Positions 55,686 through 64,000 of a stretch of DNA of 64,000 nucleotides are shown here, piece by piece. The stretch covers positions 1-64,000 of the forward strand of contig JABWCL010000025.1 in assembly GCA_013360295.1 (NCBI GenBank), in the 5' to 3' direction. How positions within the stretch are numbered: position 1 is the first letter of the stretch; every line of letters begins with the position of its first letter. The position numbers and the translations under genes are program-made. The notes under the pieces are model-generated. The model had not been told where the DNA came from. It saw nothing but the letters and a program-made list of their open reading frames with translations, and made no database searches. Source of the DNA: Ignavibacteriaceae bacterium (GTDB taxonomy: Bacteria; Bacteroidota; Ignavibacteria; Ignavibacteriales; Ignavibacteriaceae).

Positions 55686-57431
55686 TTACGTGGCAGATTC
55701 TCCTATCTGCTGGCGCCACATTGCATAATAGAGCCCCTTCTTTTCATTCAGCTCATTGTGGGTTCCCGTTTCGATCACTTTACCCTTCTCAAGTACATAT
55801 ATCCTGTCGGAATGTATAACGGTAGAAAGACGGTGCGCTATAAGTATAACGATCGTATCACGCCTTTTACAAATTTCTTTGATCGTATCCGTTATATCCT
55901 CTTCAGTAAGCGAGTCAAGCGACGATGTCGCTTCATCGAATATAAGCAGGTCCGGTTTACGGAGTATCGCTCTCGCAATCGAGAGCCGCTGCTTTTCACC
56001 TCCGGATACTTTCATCCCTCCCTCTCCGATTATTGTATCCAGCCCCTGTCCTCCTCTCGACAGGAGTGTTGTCGCGGCAGCCATCCTGAGCGCGTCAAGG
56101 CATTCCGCGTCCTTAGCGTCGGGCCGCACGAATAAAAGATTTTCCCGGATTGTACCTGCAAATAACTGTGCTTCCTGAGAGACGAATCCGATCCTTGAAC
56201 GCAAGCCGTCCAGATCAACCTGGTCGTGCGGAACGCTGTTATACATTATTTTTCCTTCAAGCGGCCGGTATAAACCGAGAAGGAGTTTCACGAGGGTGCT
56301 TTTCCCCGCGCCAGAGGGTCCGACAAAAGCTATGGTTTCCCCCGCTTTTACGCTGAAAGAAATATTTTTTATTGAGTGTTTTTCTGCTCCCAAATGCCCG
56401 AAAAACACATCCCTGAACTCCAGCTTTTTTACCGCATCAACCTTAACCGGTGATTCCGGCCTTGGTTCAAGAGGCTTCCTGACAATTTCTTCAAAATTAT
56501 TAAGAGATATCTCCGCTTCGCGGTAAATGTTAATGATATTCCCAAGTTCCTGCAACGGGCCGAAAATAAAAAACGAATAAATGAATAACGAAAAGAACTC
56601 GCCCACTGTGATCTGCTGAATGAATATCAGGTAGAGCATTACGAACTGTATCGCCGTCCTGGTGAAGTTGACAAAGGTTCCCTGAATAAAACTGAGGCTC
56701 CGGATGTAGCGTACTTTCTTCAGCTCAAGTTTTAATATTTTATCAGTTGTGGTATTGAGCCGCCCGATCTCCTGGTTTGCGAGCCCGAGGCTTTTAACCA
56801 GTTCTATATTTCTGAGTGATTCCGTTGTTGATCCCGCAAGCGCGGTAGTTTCGCCGACTATCTCCTTCTGAACTTTTTTGATCCTCTTGCTGAGAGTTGA
56901 ACTCATAAATCCGATCATCGGGACAGCCATAAAATAAATCGGGGCAATCACCCAGTGAACGGAAACAGCGTATATCGTTACGAATATTACCCCCACCAGC
57001 GTAGTAAAAAGTATATTAACGAATGAGGAGATGAGGCGCTCAACATCGGTCCTAACTTTCTGCAGTTTGCCAAGTGTTTCGCCGCTCCGCTGATCTTCAA
57101 ATACCTGGTAAGGAAGCCGCAGCGAGTGCTTCAGGCCGTCAGAATAAATTTCCGCGCCTATTTTCTGAGTGATTACATTTATATAATAATCCTGGAAGTT
57201 TTTCGCGACGCGGGAAACAAACGCCACGCCAACAGCAGCCAGAAGCAGAAGTGACACCCCGCTGATAAATTCCTCAGTAGTGTACTTGCTGAACTGAGTA
57301 GCGTACCTGTCTATCACATACCTGAAGATCAGGGGATCAAGCAGTGAAAAAACCTGGTTAACAGTGGCAAGGAAAAGAGCGAGGGAAATTAATTTCCACC
57401 GCCTCTTCAGGTAACTAAAAAGTATGCGCAT
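55686..57431 (-). CDS. ABC exporter, fused permease-ATPase (MsbA-like)
   Basis: A 581-residue half-transporter: six membrane helices (about 1-310) and a nucleotide-binding domain (about 330-575). Walker A is GPSGAGKSTLVKLLLGLY, the Q-loop is GFVSQEAQLF, the signature is VSGGEKQRLSIARAI, Walker B is LLIFDEATSSLD, and the H-loop is VILIAHRLSTV. It should work as a homodimer. Substrate is unknown; lipid, peptide or drug export is typical of the family. It lies 17 bp after aguA in the same direction, so it may be expressed with the putrescine genes. Confidence 0.92.
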   Translation of the reverse strand: MRILFSYLKRRWKLISLALFLATVNQVFSLLDPLIFRYVIDRYATQFSKYTTEEFISGVSLLLLAAVGVAFVSRVAKNFQDYYINVITQKIGAEIYSDGLKHSLRLPYQVFEDQRSGETLGKLQKVRTDVERLISSFVNILFTTLVGVIFVTIYAVSVHWVIAPIYFMAVPMIGFMSSTLSKRIKKVQKEIVGETTALAGSTTESLRNIELVKSLGLANQEIGRLNTTTDKILKLELKKVRYIRSLSFIQGTFVNFTRTAIQFVMLYLIFIQQITVGEFFSLFIYSFFIFGPLQELGNIINIYREAEISLNNFEEIVRKPLEPRPESPVKVDAVKKLEFRDVFFGHLGAEKHSIKNISFSVKAGETIAFVGPSGAGKSTLVKLLLGLYRPLEGKIMYNSVPHDQVDLDGLRSRIGFVSQEAQLFAGTIRENLLFVRPDAKDAECLDALRMAAATTLLSRGGQGLDTIIGEGGMKVSGGEKQRLSIARAILRKPDLLIFDEATSSLDSLTEEDITDTIKEICKRRDTIVILIAHRLSTVIHSDRIYVLEKGKVIETGTHNELNEKKGLYYAMWRQQIGESAT

Positions 57432-57448
57432 ATTTTATTGTGCTCGTC

Positions 57449-58504
57449 TCAGGCAGGGAGTTCGTGCGTCAGGCAGTGAAGCGTGCCAAGCCCCCAGACG
57501 AGGTCAACGGAATTTATTCCGACTGTCTTTCTTCCGGGGAATACTTCGCTTATAATACCGAGTGCGTCTTTATCACTTGGATCGTTGAATGTAGGAACGA
57601 GCACTGTGTTGTTCGCGATATAAAAATTCGCGTAGCTCGCGGGAAGCCTCATTCCGTCAAACCATAATGGTTCCGGCATAGGGAGCGGAATCACATTCAG
57701 TTTTTCTCCCGAGTGCAGTTTAATACCCTGCAAACGTTCTTCATTCTCCTTCAGGCGGGTGTAATTCTCGTCGTACTCATTTTTCTCGAGGCAAAGGAGA
57801 ACGGTATTTTTATTTACAAATCTGCAAAGGTCATCAATATGCCCGTGGGTATCGTCTCCGGCGATTCCCTTTCCGAGCCATATTATCTGCTCGATACCCA
57901 TATACTGCTTAAACACTGAAGTGTAATCTTCCGCGGTAAACCCGGGATTACGCACCTGCTGCTTCGGATCAAGCAGGCACTCCTCAGTAGTGAGCAGAGT
58001 ACCGTAGCCGTTTGAATCTATTCCGCCTCCTTCAAGCACAACGTGTTTATTATTGTATTCCGCTTTCACCACAGGTATTTTAATTTTTGATGCAAGCGAT
58101 GCCGGTATTTTATAATCCTTTTTCCAGTTATCATACTTCGCCCAGCCGTTAAAGCGGAAATGAACAGCTATCCTTTCGCCGCCGATATTGCTCACAAAAG
58201 CCGGCGAAGTATCCCGCATCCAGCTTCTGTCAGTATCACGAATAAGAAAATCAACATTATTTGTATCCGCATAGTTTTTCTTAAGCGCCGCGAGTATTGT
58301 GGCCTTCTGCTCTGCGCCGCGTGTAATTATAATCACTTTTTCATTATATGACAGCCTTTTAACTATCTCGGCGTAAACCCAGTGTATCGGCGTGAACTTT
58401 CCCGGCCAGTCGTTTTTGTTATGAGGCCAGGCGATTATCGTCGCCTCGTGTTTTTCCCACTCGGCAGGCATTCTCACCCCGTATAGTGATACATTCGTTT
58501 TCAA
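57449..58504 (-). CDS. aguA: Agmatine deiminase
   Basis: A 351-residue enzyme of the peptidyl-arginine-deiminase-like family that converts agmatine to N-carbamoylputrescine and ammonia. Features are MPAEWEKHEATIIAWPHN, DTDRSWMRDTSPAF, VLEGGGIDSNGYGTLLTTEE, GIAGDDTHGHIDDLCRFV and the catalytic Cys near the end in GLGTLHCLTHE. Length is normal. The start appears to be TTG at 58502-58504; an ATG eleven codons later (MPAEWEKHE) is the alternative. It is followed by the ABC exporter and preceded by aguB, 27 bp away. Confidence 0.94.
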   Translation of the reverse strand: MKTNVSLYGVRMPAEWEKHEATIIAWPHNKNDWPGKFTPIHWVYAEIVKRLSYNEKVIIITRGAEQKATILAALKKNYADTNNVDFLIRDTDRSWMRDTSPAFVSNIGGERIAVHFRFNGWAKYDNWKKDYKIPASLASKIKIPVVKAEYNNKHVVLEGGGIDSNGYGTLLTTEECLLDPKQQVRNPGFTAEDYTSVFKQYMGIEQIIWLGKGIAGDDTHGHIDDLCRFVNKNTVLLCLEKNEYDENYTRLKENEERLQGIKLHSGEKLNVIPLPMPEPLWFDGMRLPASYANFYIANNTVLVPTFNDPSDKDALGIISEVFPGRKTVGINSVDLVWGLGTLHCLTHELPA

Positions 58505-58531
58505 TTCAGTAACTCTCTCTTCAGCTAATAA

Positions 58532-59413
58532 TCAATCAATAAATCTTTTCGTAATATCGCCGTATGCGTCTATTCTTCTGTCCCTGTAAAAAGGCCAGTT
58601 TAATCTTATATCTTCCATCAAAGCAAGATCTATTTTCCCGGTCAGTATTGCTTCCTCGCCGGAAGGTGCCTCGGCAATTATTATTCCCTGCGGGTCACAT
58701 ATAAAAGATGTGCCCCAGAATTCAATGCCCGCCTGAGCCTCAACTGTCTTTTCAAATCCGGTTCTGTTGCAGGAAGCAACATAAATTCCGTTCGCCACTG
58801 CGTGTCCGCGCTGTACGGTCATCCACGCCTCTCTCTGCCTGGCGCCGTACTGTTCTTTCTCATAAGGATGCCAGCCGATAGCCGTAGGATAAAAGAGCAC
58901 GGAAGGGCCGGTAAGCGAAGTCAGCCTCGCTCCTTCAGGGTACCACTGGTCCCAGCAGATAAGCGTGCCAACTCTTCCGTAACCGGTTTCAGCCGAACGG
59001 AAGCCGAGATCGCCGGGAGTGAAATAAAACTTTTCATAATAAGCGGGGTCATCCGGTATGTGCATTTTTCTGTAAACGTCGGCTATACTTCCCGATTTAT
59101 CAATAACCACGGAACTATTGTGGTAGATACCGGCGGCTCTCTTTTCAAAAAGGGGAACAACAATGGCAACCCTGAGCTTCTTGGCGAGGGAGGTGAATAG
59201 TTCGGTTGAAGGGCCCGGAATGGTTTCCGCAAGCTTAAATAATTCTACATCTTCCTTCTGGCAGAAGTATTGCGAGCGGTATAGTTCGGGGAGGCAGATC
59301 ACCTGCGCGCCCTTTTTTGCTGCATCCTTCACCATTGAAGCAGCCTTCTTCATATTATCTTCGGGTTTCGGGCCGACCTGCATCTGCACCAGCCCTATTG
59401 TATAATTCTTCAA
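58532..59413 (-). CDS. aguB: N-carbamoylputrescine amidase
   Basis: A 293-residue nitrilase-superfamily enzyme that hydrolyses N-carbamoylputrescine to putrescine, CO2 and ammonia. The catalytic triad is visible: Glu in CLPELYRSQYF, Lys in YRKMHIPDDP and Cys in LICWDQWYPEGAR. GTSFICDPQGIIIAEA and LNWPFYRDRRIDAYGDI complete the family pattern. The start is TTG at 59411-59413 (TTG AAG AAT TAT), which gives the usual MKNYTIGLVQMQ beginning. Together with aguA it gives a complete agmatine-to-putrescine route. Confidence 0.95.
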   Translation of the reverse strand: MKNYTIGLVQMQVGPKPEDNMKKAASMVKDAAKKGAQVICLPELYRSQYFCQKEDVELFKLAETIPGPSTELFTSLAKKLRVAIVVPLFEKRAAGIYHNSSVVIDKSGSIADVYRKMHIPDDPAYYEKFYFTPGDLGFRSAETGYGRVGTLICWDQWYPEGARLTSLTGPSVLFYPTAIGWHPYEKEQYGARQREAWMTVQRGHAVANGIYVASCNRTGFEKTVEAQAGIEFWGTSFICDPQGIIIAEAPSGEEAILTGKIDLALMEDIRLNWPFYRDRRIDAYGDITKRFID

Positions 59414-59518
59414 CTCTGCTCTGATTTTATAAGTAAATATTTAACCCCGTAAAATAGAACTATAAGATAAGAATTAAAAACTAAATTGTGATCCGGTTAA
59501 CAGTATTAGTCGTGCGAT

Positions 59519-59917
59519 TCAGCGCTTATTATATTGTTTTATATAAGGAAGCGGTGAGGAAGTATCATACATCTTATTGGTTGCCCATACCTCGAGTAAT
59601 GAATATTTATAGACCAAGGCAAAAGAGCGGTATTTAATGAACAAATAAGTATAGTGAACCAGGATAAAGAGAGCTAACCCGACGGGAGAAAACAACCGGT
59701 ACTGCCTTACGTGCTCAAGTTCGTGCCTTAACAGCGGTTCCGAATACCTGTCTCTCCTGATAACAATGATGTTTAGCAGCGCCATACCCCAGGGGCGCAG
59801 TTTGAGGAGCCTGATCTCATCCACAAAAACTATCACCGGCGGAAAGATGAGCACATATCCCCACATAAGAAGATTCAGAAATAAAACAACCTGTATTTCA
59901 AGCAGTAACCATTCCAT
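59519..59917 (-). CDS. Small membrane protein with HExxH motif
   Basis: A 132-residue protein with two hydrophobic stretches at the N-terminus (VVLFLNLLMWGYVLIFPPVIVF) and one later (GLALFILVHYTYLFI). Between them RHELEHVRQY supplies an HExxH zinc-protease motif preceded by a loop, as in M48/M56-like minimal domains. Its short length leaves little room for a third zinc ligand, though the Glu in LLEVWA further on could serve. The frame opens 25 codons earlier, but the ATG at 59917 has ACGGAGA upstream and begins at the first helix. Proteolytic activity is unproven. Confidence 0.65.
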   Translation of the reverse strand: MEWLLLEIQVVLFLNLLMWGYVLIFPPVIVFVDEIRLLKLRPWGMALLNIIVIRRDRYSEPLLRHELEHVRQYRLFSPVGLALFILVHYTYLFIKYRSFALVYKYSLLEVWATNKMYDTSSPLPYIKQYNKR

Positions 59918-60346
59918 AAAAATTAATTCTCCGTATGGAAATATATTAACTTTACGAGTATATTTGATTGGCATTACACCCGGTTCAGGCAAAATAAAGG
60001 TATTTGGATTCAGAGGAATTAATTGCTTCGGATGAATATGCGGTAAAAATGTTTTACATCAAGTTTTGCACTGAGGAGCTGCTATACTCACATTAAGAAA
60101 GGTAAGTATAAATCCTTAATAAATAAACCAGCGGAGCCGGTACCATAAGTGATTGCATAATATTTGTTTCAATAACACCTCCCGGCCTCCCCTTTCCCCT
60201 GTGGGACAAGTGTAAAAATGGGGGGAGATTTTATTTCAAATTATAACCAATTTGCGCAGAATATTTTTTCTAACTACATAAATCCACCCGGCAAAAAACA
60301 CACGATAGTATTTTCTCCTCACCCGCGAAATGGGGCGCGAAGTAGT
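59918..60346. other. Intergenic with repeat copy B
   Basis: A 429-bp gap upstream of the HExxH gene and downstream of the SpoIID-domain gene. It holds copy B of the 69-bp repeat (60123-60191) and, just after it, a G-run (GGGGGGAG near 60219). No gene was seen. Confidence 0.6.
60123..60191 (-). repeat. Dispersed 69-bp intergenic repeat, copy B
   Basis: This is the reverse complement of 24-92, with four mismatches over 69 bases. Like copy A it lies in non-coding DNA. The high identity, far above that of the flanks, suggests recent spread or gene conversion. Confidence 0.8.
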
Positions 60347-61705
60347 TTAATACATTTTTACCAACTCGGATTTTTTGTAGTAATGTTTTAATATCGCATC
60401 AAAAGTTTTACCAAGGTTTGCCATCGCGACTGCGCCTGACTGACACATCCCGACGCCGTGCCCCCATCCGGCGCCCTGAATCAAAAATCCAATCTCGCTC
60501 CGGTCAACAATAAATGCGGAGCTTCTTAGCGGTGGTGTGAACATCTGTCTGATTTTCAGTTCCCCCTCAACTAAAAGCGTATCCTTTTCAAAAAGGAATT
60601 CAGCTTTAGTTATTCTTCCGGATGTGCCCCTGTTCAGGCTTCTTATATCCAGCAGATTTCCTTTCTCTTTACCGCCCGATGCCATCGTACTAATTTCGTC
60701 AACCGTAAATTCTCTTTTCCACCTGAAATTATTTTTACTCCATTGCGGTAATCCGGCGTTTGTTTCAGGATTACAGTATGACTGAGGGCTTGATAATATC
60801 CAGTCCCGGACCTTTTCATCATTACTTAAATCAATTGAGCTGGGTTCATTCCAATCGAAGCCTGATACCGCGTATGAATCCCAAACATACCTGTCAGGCC
60901 AGACATTTTTTATTAGTTCAGAGTGCCCTCCGCAGTTTGACGCGTAGTAGGCGCTAATGGGAGATTGATTTTCGAATACTACCTGTCCGCTCGTTTCAAT
61001 AACCGCCCGGTCAGAGATTTCAGTCCTTCTTTCATTTCCACCATAGACCTGGCACTCTACATCGGAAGTGAGGTCGTAATACTCCCCGCTGTATACTTTA
61101 GATTTTAATGCGGTCAGCGCTTCGGAACGCGCCGCGACCGCCTGTGCCTTAATCGCTTCAAGCGGGGAATCTCCTCCTATTTCGTAAGGAACAACCCCCT
61201 TTAAATATTCCTCAAGCGGCAACCCGATCACCACTTCAAAAATTTCTTCTTTGTTGACATAAAAAGACAGTTCCCCTCCGTATATTTTATCTTCTTTCCC
61301 TTCCCACCACCAACCCACGCCGTAGGGAACATCCTTAACCTTGAGGCTGGCGCCCGGATTTTTCCCTGTTAAAACAAAGCTTGTGCCGGAAAGAATTGCT
61401 TCTCCGTGTTTGTCTTTAGCCGCTATACTTCCGTTTTGTATTTGAAAGATAACTTCATTGCTGTCCGCGGAAAATCTTTTCCTGGTTTCACCTGAAGATA
61501 AAATCCACTCATCAAAAAATATGATTTTAACGGTGCCGGCTGAGTTCATCACCCTCACTCGAACGAAGGGCTCGCTCTCATAGAGCTGCCGTGAATTTAC
61601 GGATTGATGGGGGCGGGAATCCTCATACTTTATACCGGATTGCCCGAGAGATAATGCCGCAGATGCAATTAACAAAAGGCTGAGGAACAGCATAAAATCT
61701 TTCAT
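60347..61705 (-). CDS. SpoIID/LytB-domain exported protein
   Basis: A 452-residue exported protein of the SpoIID/LytB family, whose sporulation member is a lytic transglycosylase acting on denuded glycan strands. A signal peptide (about 1-21, ending ALSLGQ) precedes an N-terminal beta part. The SpoIID core has LPLEEYLKGVVPYEIG, the stretch EAIKAQAVAARSEALT, VYGGNERRTEISDRAV, YYASNCGGHSE and QGAGWGHGVGMCQSGAVAMA. The frame extends 31 codons upstream, but the ATG at 61705 follows GGAAGTATTT and begins the signal peptide. The organism need not sporulate; such proteins occur widely in non-sporulating Bacteroidota, probably for cell-wall turnover. Confidence 0.9.
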   Translation of the reverse strand: MKDFMLFLSLLLIASAALSLGQSGIKYEDSRPHQSVNSRQLYESEPFVRVRVMNSAGTVKIIFFDEWILSSGETRKRFSADSNEVIFQIQNGSIAAKDKHGEAILSGTSFVLTGKNPGASLKVKDVPYGVGWWWEGKEDKIYGGELSFYVNKEEIFEVVIGLPLEEYLKGVVPYEIGGDSPLEAIKAQAVAARSEALTALKSKVYSGEYYDLTSDVECQVYGGNERRTEISDRAVIETSGQVVFENQSPISAYYASNCGGHSELIKNVWPDRYVWDSYAVSGFDWNEPSSIDLSNDEKVRDWILSSPQSYCNPETNAGLPQWSKNNFRWKREFTVDEISTMASGGKEKGNLLDIRSLNRGTSGRITKAEFLFEKDTLLVEGELKIRQMFTPPLRSSAFIVDRSEIGFLIQGAGWGHGVGMCQSGAVAMANLGKTFDAILKHYYKKSELVKMY

Positions 61706-62245
61706 AAATACTTCCAGGATTTTAACATTATACAGCAAATAGATTTTGTAAAAATAATTTAACCGGATGCGGAAAAAAATTATTATTCCGGCTGACAATC
61801 ATTAGTGGATTTTAGTCACACAATGCACCAACGGATTAGCAGGATTTACAATATTTAAATAATTCGGTTCTGTCTTTCAGCGAAACTGCGTTCATACCGT
61901 TACGGACACTCCTTACTGTCAACCGTAAAGTATAAAACTCAGTTAATCTCCTTATCCCGCTCAAAATAGTTATTTTATTTCCGCACAGTAAATCTAAGCA
62001 AAGCTATATTACTGAGGAAACAGGCCGGTAAGCACTTATTATTAGCGGTATTGATAACGCTTTTTTAATACATAAACCGGGTATCATTATTTTTGCGACT
62101 GATATGAAGAATGCGCACGTCTTTCACTCTGCATTATTAATCCTTTTTCCCCGGCCGGGCGGGGAGGATTTCCGTATGGGGATAATATCTCAGGGATAAT
62201 TCCCAATTCTTCGTAAATTCGGACTTCTGATTATGATAATTTTTA
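61706..62245. other. Divergent intergenic region
   Basis: A 540-bp AT-rich gap between the SpoIID-domain gene (minus) and the ABC exporter (plus). No gene was seen. A GC-rich hairpin lies at 62139-62170, about 75 bases before the exporter start. Promoters for both directions are expected here but none matched the consensus clearly. Confidence 0.5.
62139..62170 (+). other. GC-rich hairpin upstream of ABC exporter
   Basis: CCCCG-GCCGGG-CGGGG forms a 5-bp stem, extended by AATCC/GGATT across an asymmetric internal loop. It lies in the likely 5' leader of the exporter gene. It could be a leader structure; there is no U-tract. Confidence 0.3.
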
Positions 62246-64000
62246 ATGGCATCCGACTACAAAGCTGACGAAGAAATATTAGGCAAGGCGTATGACGCTA
62301 AACTGATGCGCCGCCTGCTGGCATACGTTAAACCATACAAAGGGTATATTATTGCGGCAATACTGCTGAACATAGTCGTTGCCGCCCTGGGACCGGTACG
62401 CCCGTTCCTCACTAAAATCGCGATAGACGATTACATCGCGAAGAGTAATTATCACGGGGTAATACTCATCACCATCTTATTATTTGCCGCGCTACTGCTG
62501 CAGTCGGTCATACAGTATTTCCTCACTTATTATACACAACTCCTCGGGCAGAGGACTATCCTTGACCTCCGCACCCAGCTGTTCCGGCATACACAAAAGC
62601 TGGCGGTGCGTTTTTATGACAAGACCCCGATCGGAAGGCTTGTTACCAGGGTTACAAATGACGTTGAATCGCTTAATGAGCTTTTCTCTTCGGGTATTGT
62701 AATGGTATTCAGCGACCTGTTCATCATCGTGTGGATACTGATCTTTATGTTCAGTATGGACTGGGAGCTTTCGCTGGTCTCCCTCTCGGTCTTGCCGCTG
62801 CTGATCTACGGTACATTTTTATTCAGAAAAAAAGTAAGAGAGAGTTACAGGGATGTAAGGCTGCACCTCGCGCGGTTAAATTCCTATATGCAGGAGCATA
62901 TTACGGGAATGTCAATCATACAGATATTCAACAAAGAGAAAGAGGATCTAAGTAATTTTTCCTCCGTCAATAAGGATCATAAAACGGCAAACATCAACTC
63001 GATCTTTTACTATGCGGTCTTTTTCCCCGGTGTGGAGTTTATGAGTTCGCTTGCAATCGCGCTGATTATCTGGTACGGCGGAGGCGAGATCGTCCAGGGG
63101 AAAATGTCGCTCGGAGTGCTATTTGCTTTTATACAATTCACGGAAATGTTCTTCCGCCCGATCCGCGACCTCTCGGAAAAATATAATATTCTTCAGACCG
63201 CGATGGCGTCTTCAGAGAGAATCTTTAAACTGCTTGACGATAAGACGATGATCGAAGAACCGGCGGCTCCCGTTTCAGTCAGCTCACTGAAAGGAGAAAT
63301 TGAATTCCGGAATGTTTGCTTCGCTTATAACGGAGATGATCACGTGCTGAAAAATATTTCATTCAGGATAGAACCGGGGCAGACCTGCGCCATAGTCGGC
63401 GCTACGGGAGCGGGAAAGACAAGTATTATAAACATCCTTACGCGCTTTTATGATATAAACAAAGGCGAGATACTGCTTGACGGCGTTAATATTAAAAATA
63501 TGCGGAAGGAAGTAATAAACCAGAATATCTCGATTGTGTTGCAGGATGTGTTTTTATTCTCAGGCAGCATAAAAGAAAATATCGGAATGAACAATGAAAA
63601 CATTTCCGCGGATGATATAAAAATGTCGGCGGAGGCAGTCGGCGCTGCAGACTTTATTACCGCGCTGCCGGGGGGATATGACTACGCGGTAAAAGAAAGA
63701 GGCGCTACCCTGAGTGTGGGACAGAAGCAACTAATCTCCTTCGCGAGAGCCCTGGCGCACGACCCCAGGATACTCATCCTCGATGAGGCAACTTCAAGCG
63801 TGGATACCGAAACAGAAATAATTATCCAGAATGCGATAAGAAAATTACTTGCAGGACGCACATCCATAGTTATAGCCCACCGCCTTTCCACGGTGCAGAA
63901 TGCCGATAACATAATAGTGCTGCATAAAGGTGAGATAAGGGAAATGGGTACGCACCAGGAGCTTTTAGCGAAGAAAGGGATCTATTTCCGGCTTTACCAG
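62246..64000 (+). CDS. ABC exporter, fused permease-ATPase, cut by window end
   Basis: The frame is open for 585 codons from ATG 62246 to the last base, so the stop lies beyond the window. Six membrane helices (about 25-325) are followed by the ATPase domain (about 350-585): Walker A GATGAGKTSIINIL, Q-loop SIVLQDVFLFSG, signature LSVGQKQLISFARALA, Walker B ILILDEATSSVD, H-loop IVIAHRLSTV. The variant signature LSVGQ is typical of the YheH-like partner of heterodimeric exporters, but no YheI-like partner is directly upstream; it may follow outside the window. It is not a close copy of the exporter at 55686-57431. Confidence 0.92.
   Translation, partial: MASDYKADEEILGKAYDAKLMRRLLAYVKPYKGYIIAAILLNIVVAALGPVRPFLTKIAIDDYIAKSNYHGVILITILLFAALLLQSVIQYFLTYYTQLLGQRTILDLRTQLFRHTQKLAVRFYDKTPIGRLVTRVTNDVESLNELFSSGIVMVFSDLFIIVWILIFMFSMDWELSLVSLSVLPLLIYGTFLFRKKVRESYRDVRLHLARLNSYMQEHITGMSIIQIFNKEKEDLSNFSSVNKDHKTANINSIFYYAVFFPGVEFMSSLAIALIIWYGGGEIVQGKMSLGVLFAFIQFTEMFFRPIRDLSEKYNILQTAMASSERIFKLLDDKTMIEEPAAPVSVSSLKGEIEFRNVCFAYNGDDHVLKNISFRIEPGQTCAIVGATGAGKTSIINILTRFYDINKGEILLDGVNIKNMRKEVINQNISIVLQDVFLFSGSIKENIGMNNENISADDIKMSAEAVGAADFITALPGGYDYAVKERGATLSVGQKQLISFARALAHDPRILILDEATSSVDTETEIIIQNAIRKLLAGRTSIVIAHRLSTVQNADNIIVLHKGEIREMGTHQELLAKKGIYFRLYQ

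Overview
The window looks like a chromosomal segment of a Gram-negative, FCB-group bacterium, most likely an Ignavibacteria/Chlorobi-type member of Bacteroidota. The evidence is four very large or medium secreted proteins ending in type-A C-terminal sorting domains of the type IX secretion system (T9SS; motif YPNPFNP followed by SGVY/SGIY and a terminal KK.xLLK-like strand), a Kdo/Lpt lipopolysaccharide operon, a perfect Bacteroidota-type promoter (TTG-N20-TAnnTTTG) in front of hipBA, and frequent GTG/TTG starts. No rRNA, tRNA, CRISPR array, transposase or phage gene was seen.

Layout. 1-5.3 kb: an orphan membrane protein, then a four-gene redox operon: two glycine-cleavage-H-like proteins flank a HybA-type 4x[4Fe-4S] protein and a HybB/NrfD-type membrane quinone protein, with no catalytic subunit. 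5.5-12.3 kb (minus): two SAM methyltransferases, a 4xPAS-GAF hybrid histidine kinase and a DUF21/CBS/CorC-type membrane protein. 12.3-13.7 kb: a gene-poor stretch holding a relic of the 3' end of the redox operon with its downstream hairpin, and a possible 30-codon ORF. 13.7-22.2 kb: a 2822-residue T9SS adhesin-like protein. 22.5-26.4 kb (minus): SRPBCC and VOC proteins, then the perR-katG peroxide-stress operon with two operator-like palindromes. 26.6-31.1 kb (plus): fumC, a PLP-dependent D-cysteine desulfhydrase/ACC deaminase-family enzyme, a HEAT-beta-lactamase-fold fusion and a small membrane protein.

31.1-41.8 kb (minus) is the most unusual part: a three-gene cluster of a subtilisin-like protease carrying a type-I dockerin, a small protein with one cohesin-like domain, and a 1791-residue protein with three cohesin-like domains and eleven fibronectin-III-like domains. 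All three have their own T9SS sorting domain. This suggests a cohesin-dockerin surface protease assembly outside the cellulosome context.

42-52.7 kb: mazG (minus); ridA-family, DUF1624-type acyltransferase and ruvB (plus); a hipBA toxin-antitoxin pair; then kdsA-unknown-kdsD-lptC-lptA-lptB, in which the Kdo precursor pathway leads into the LPS transport machine. 53.4-55.6 kb: three small secreted or pilin-like proteins, the last interrupted by one in-frame TAA. 55.7-59.4 kb (minus): aguB-aguA-ABC exporter (agmatine to putrescine, plus a transporter). 59.5-64 kb: a small HExxH membrane protein, a SpoIID/LytB-domain protein and the start of a second ABC exporter that runs off the end of the window. 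A 69-bp intergenic repeat occurs at both ends of the window in opposite orientation.
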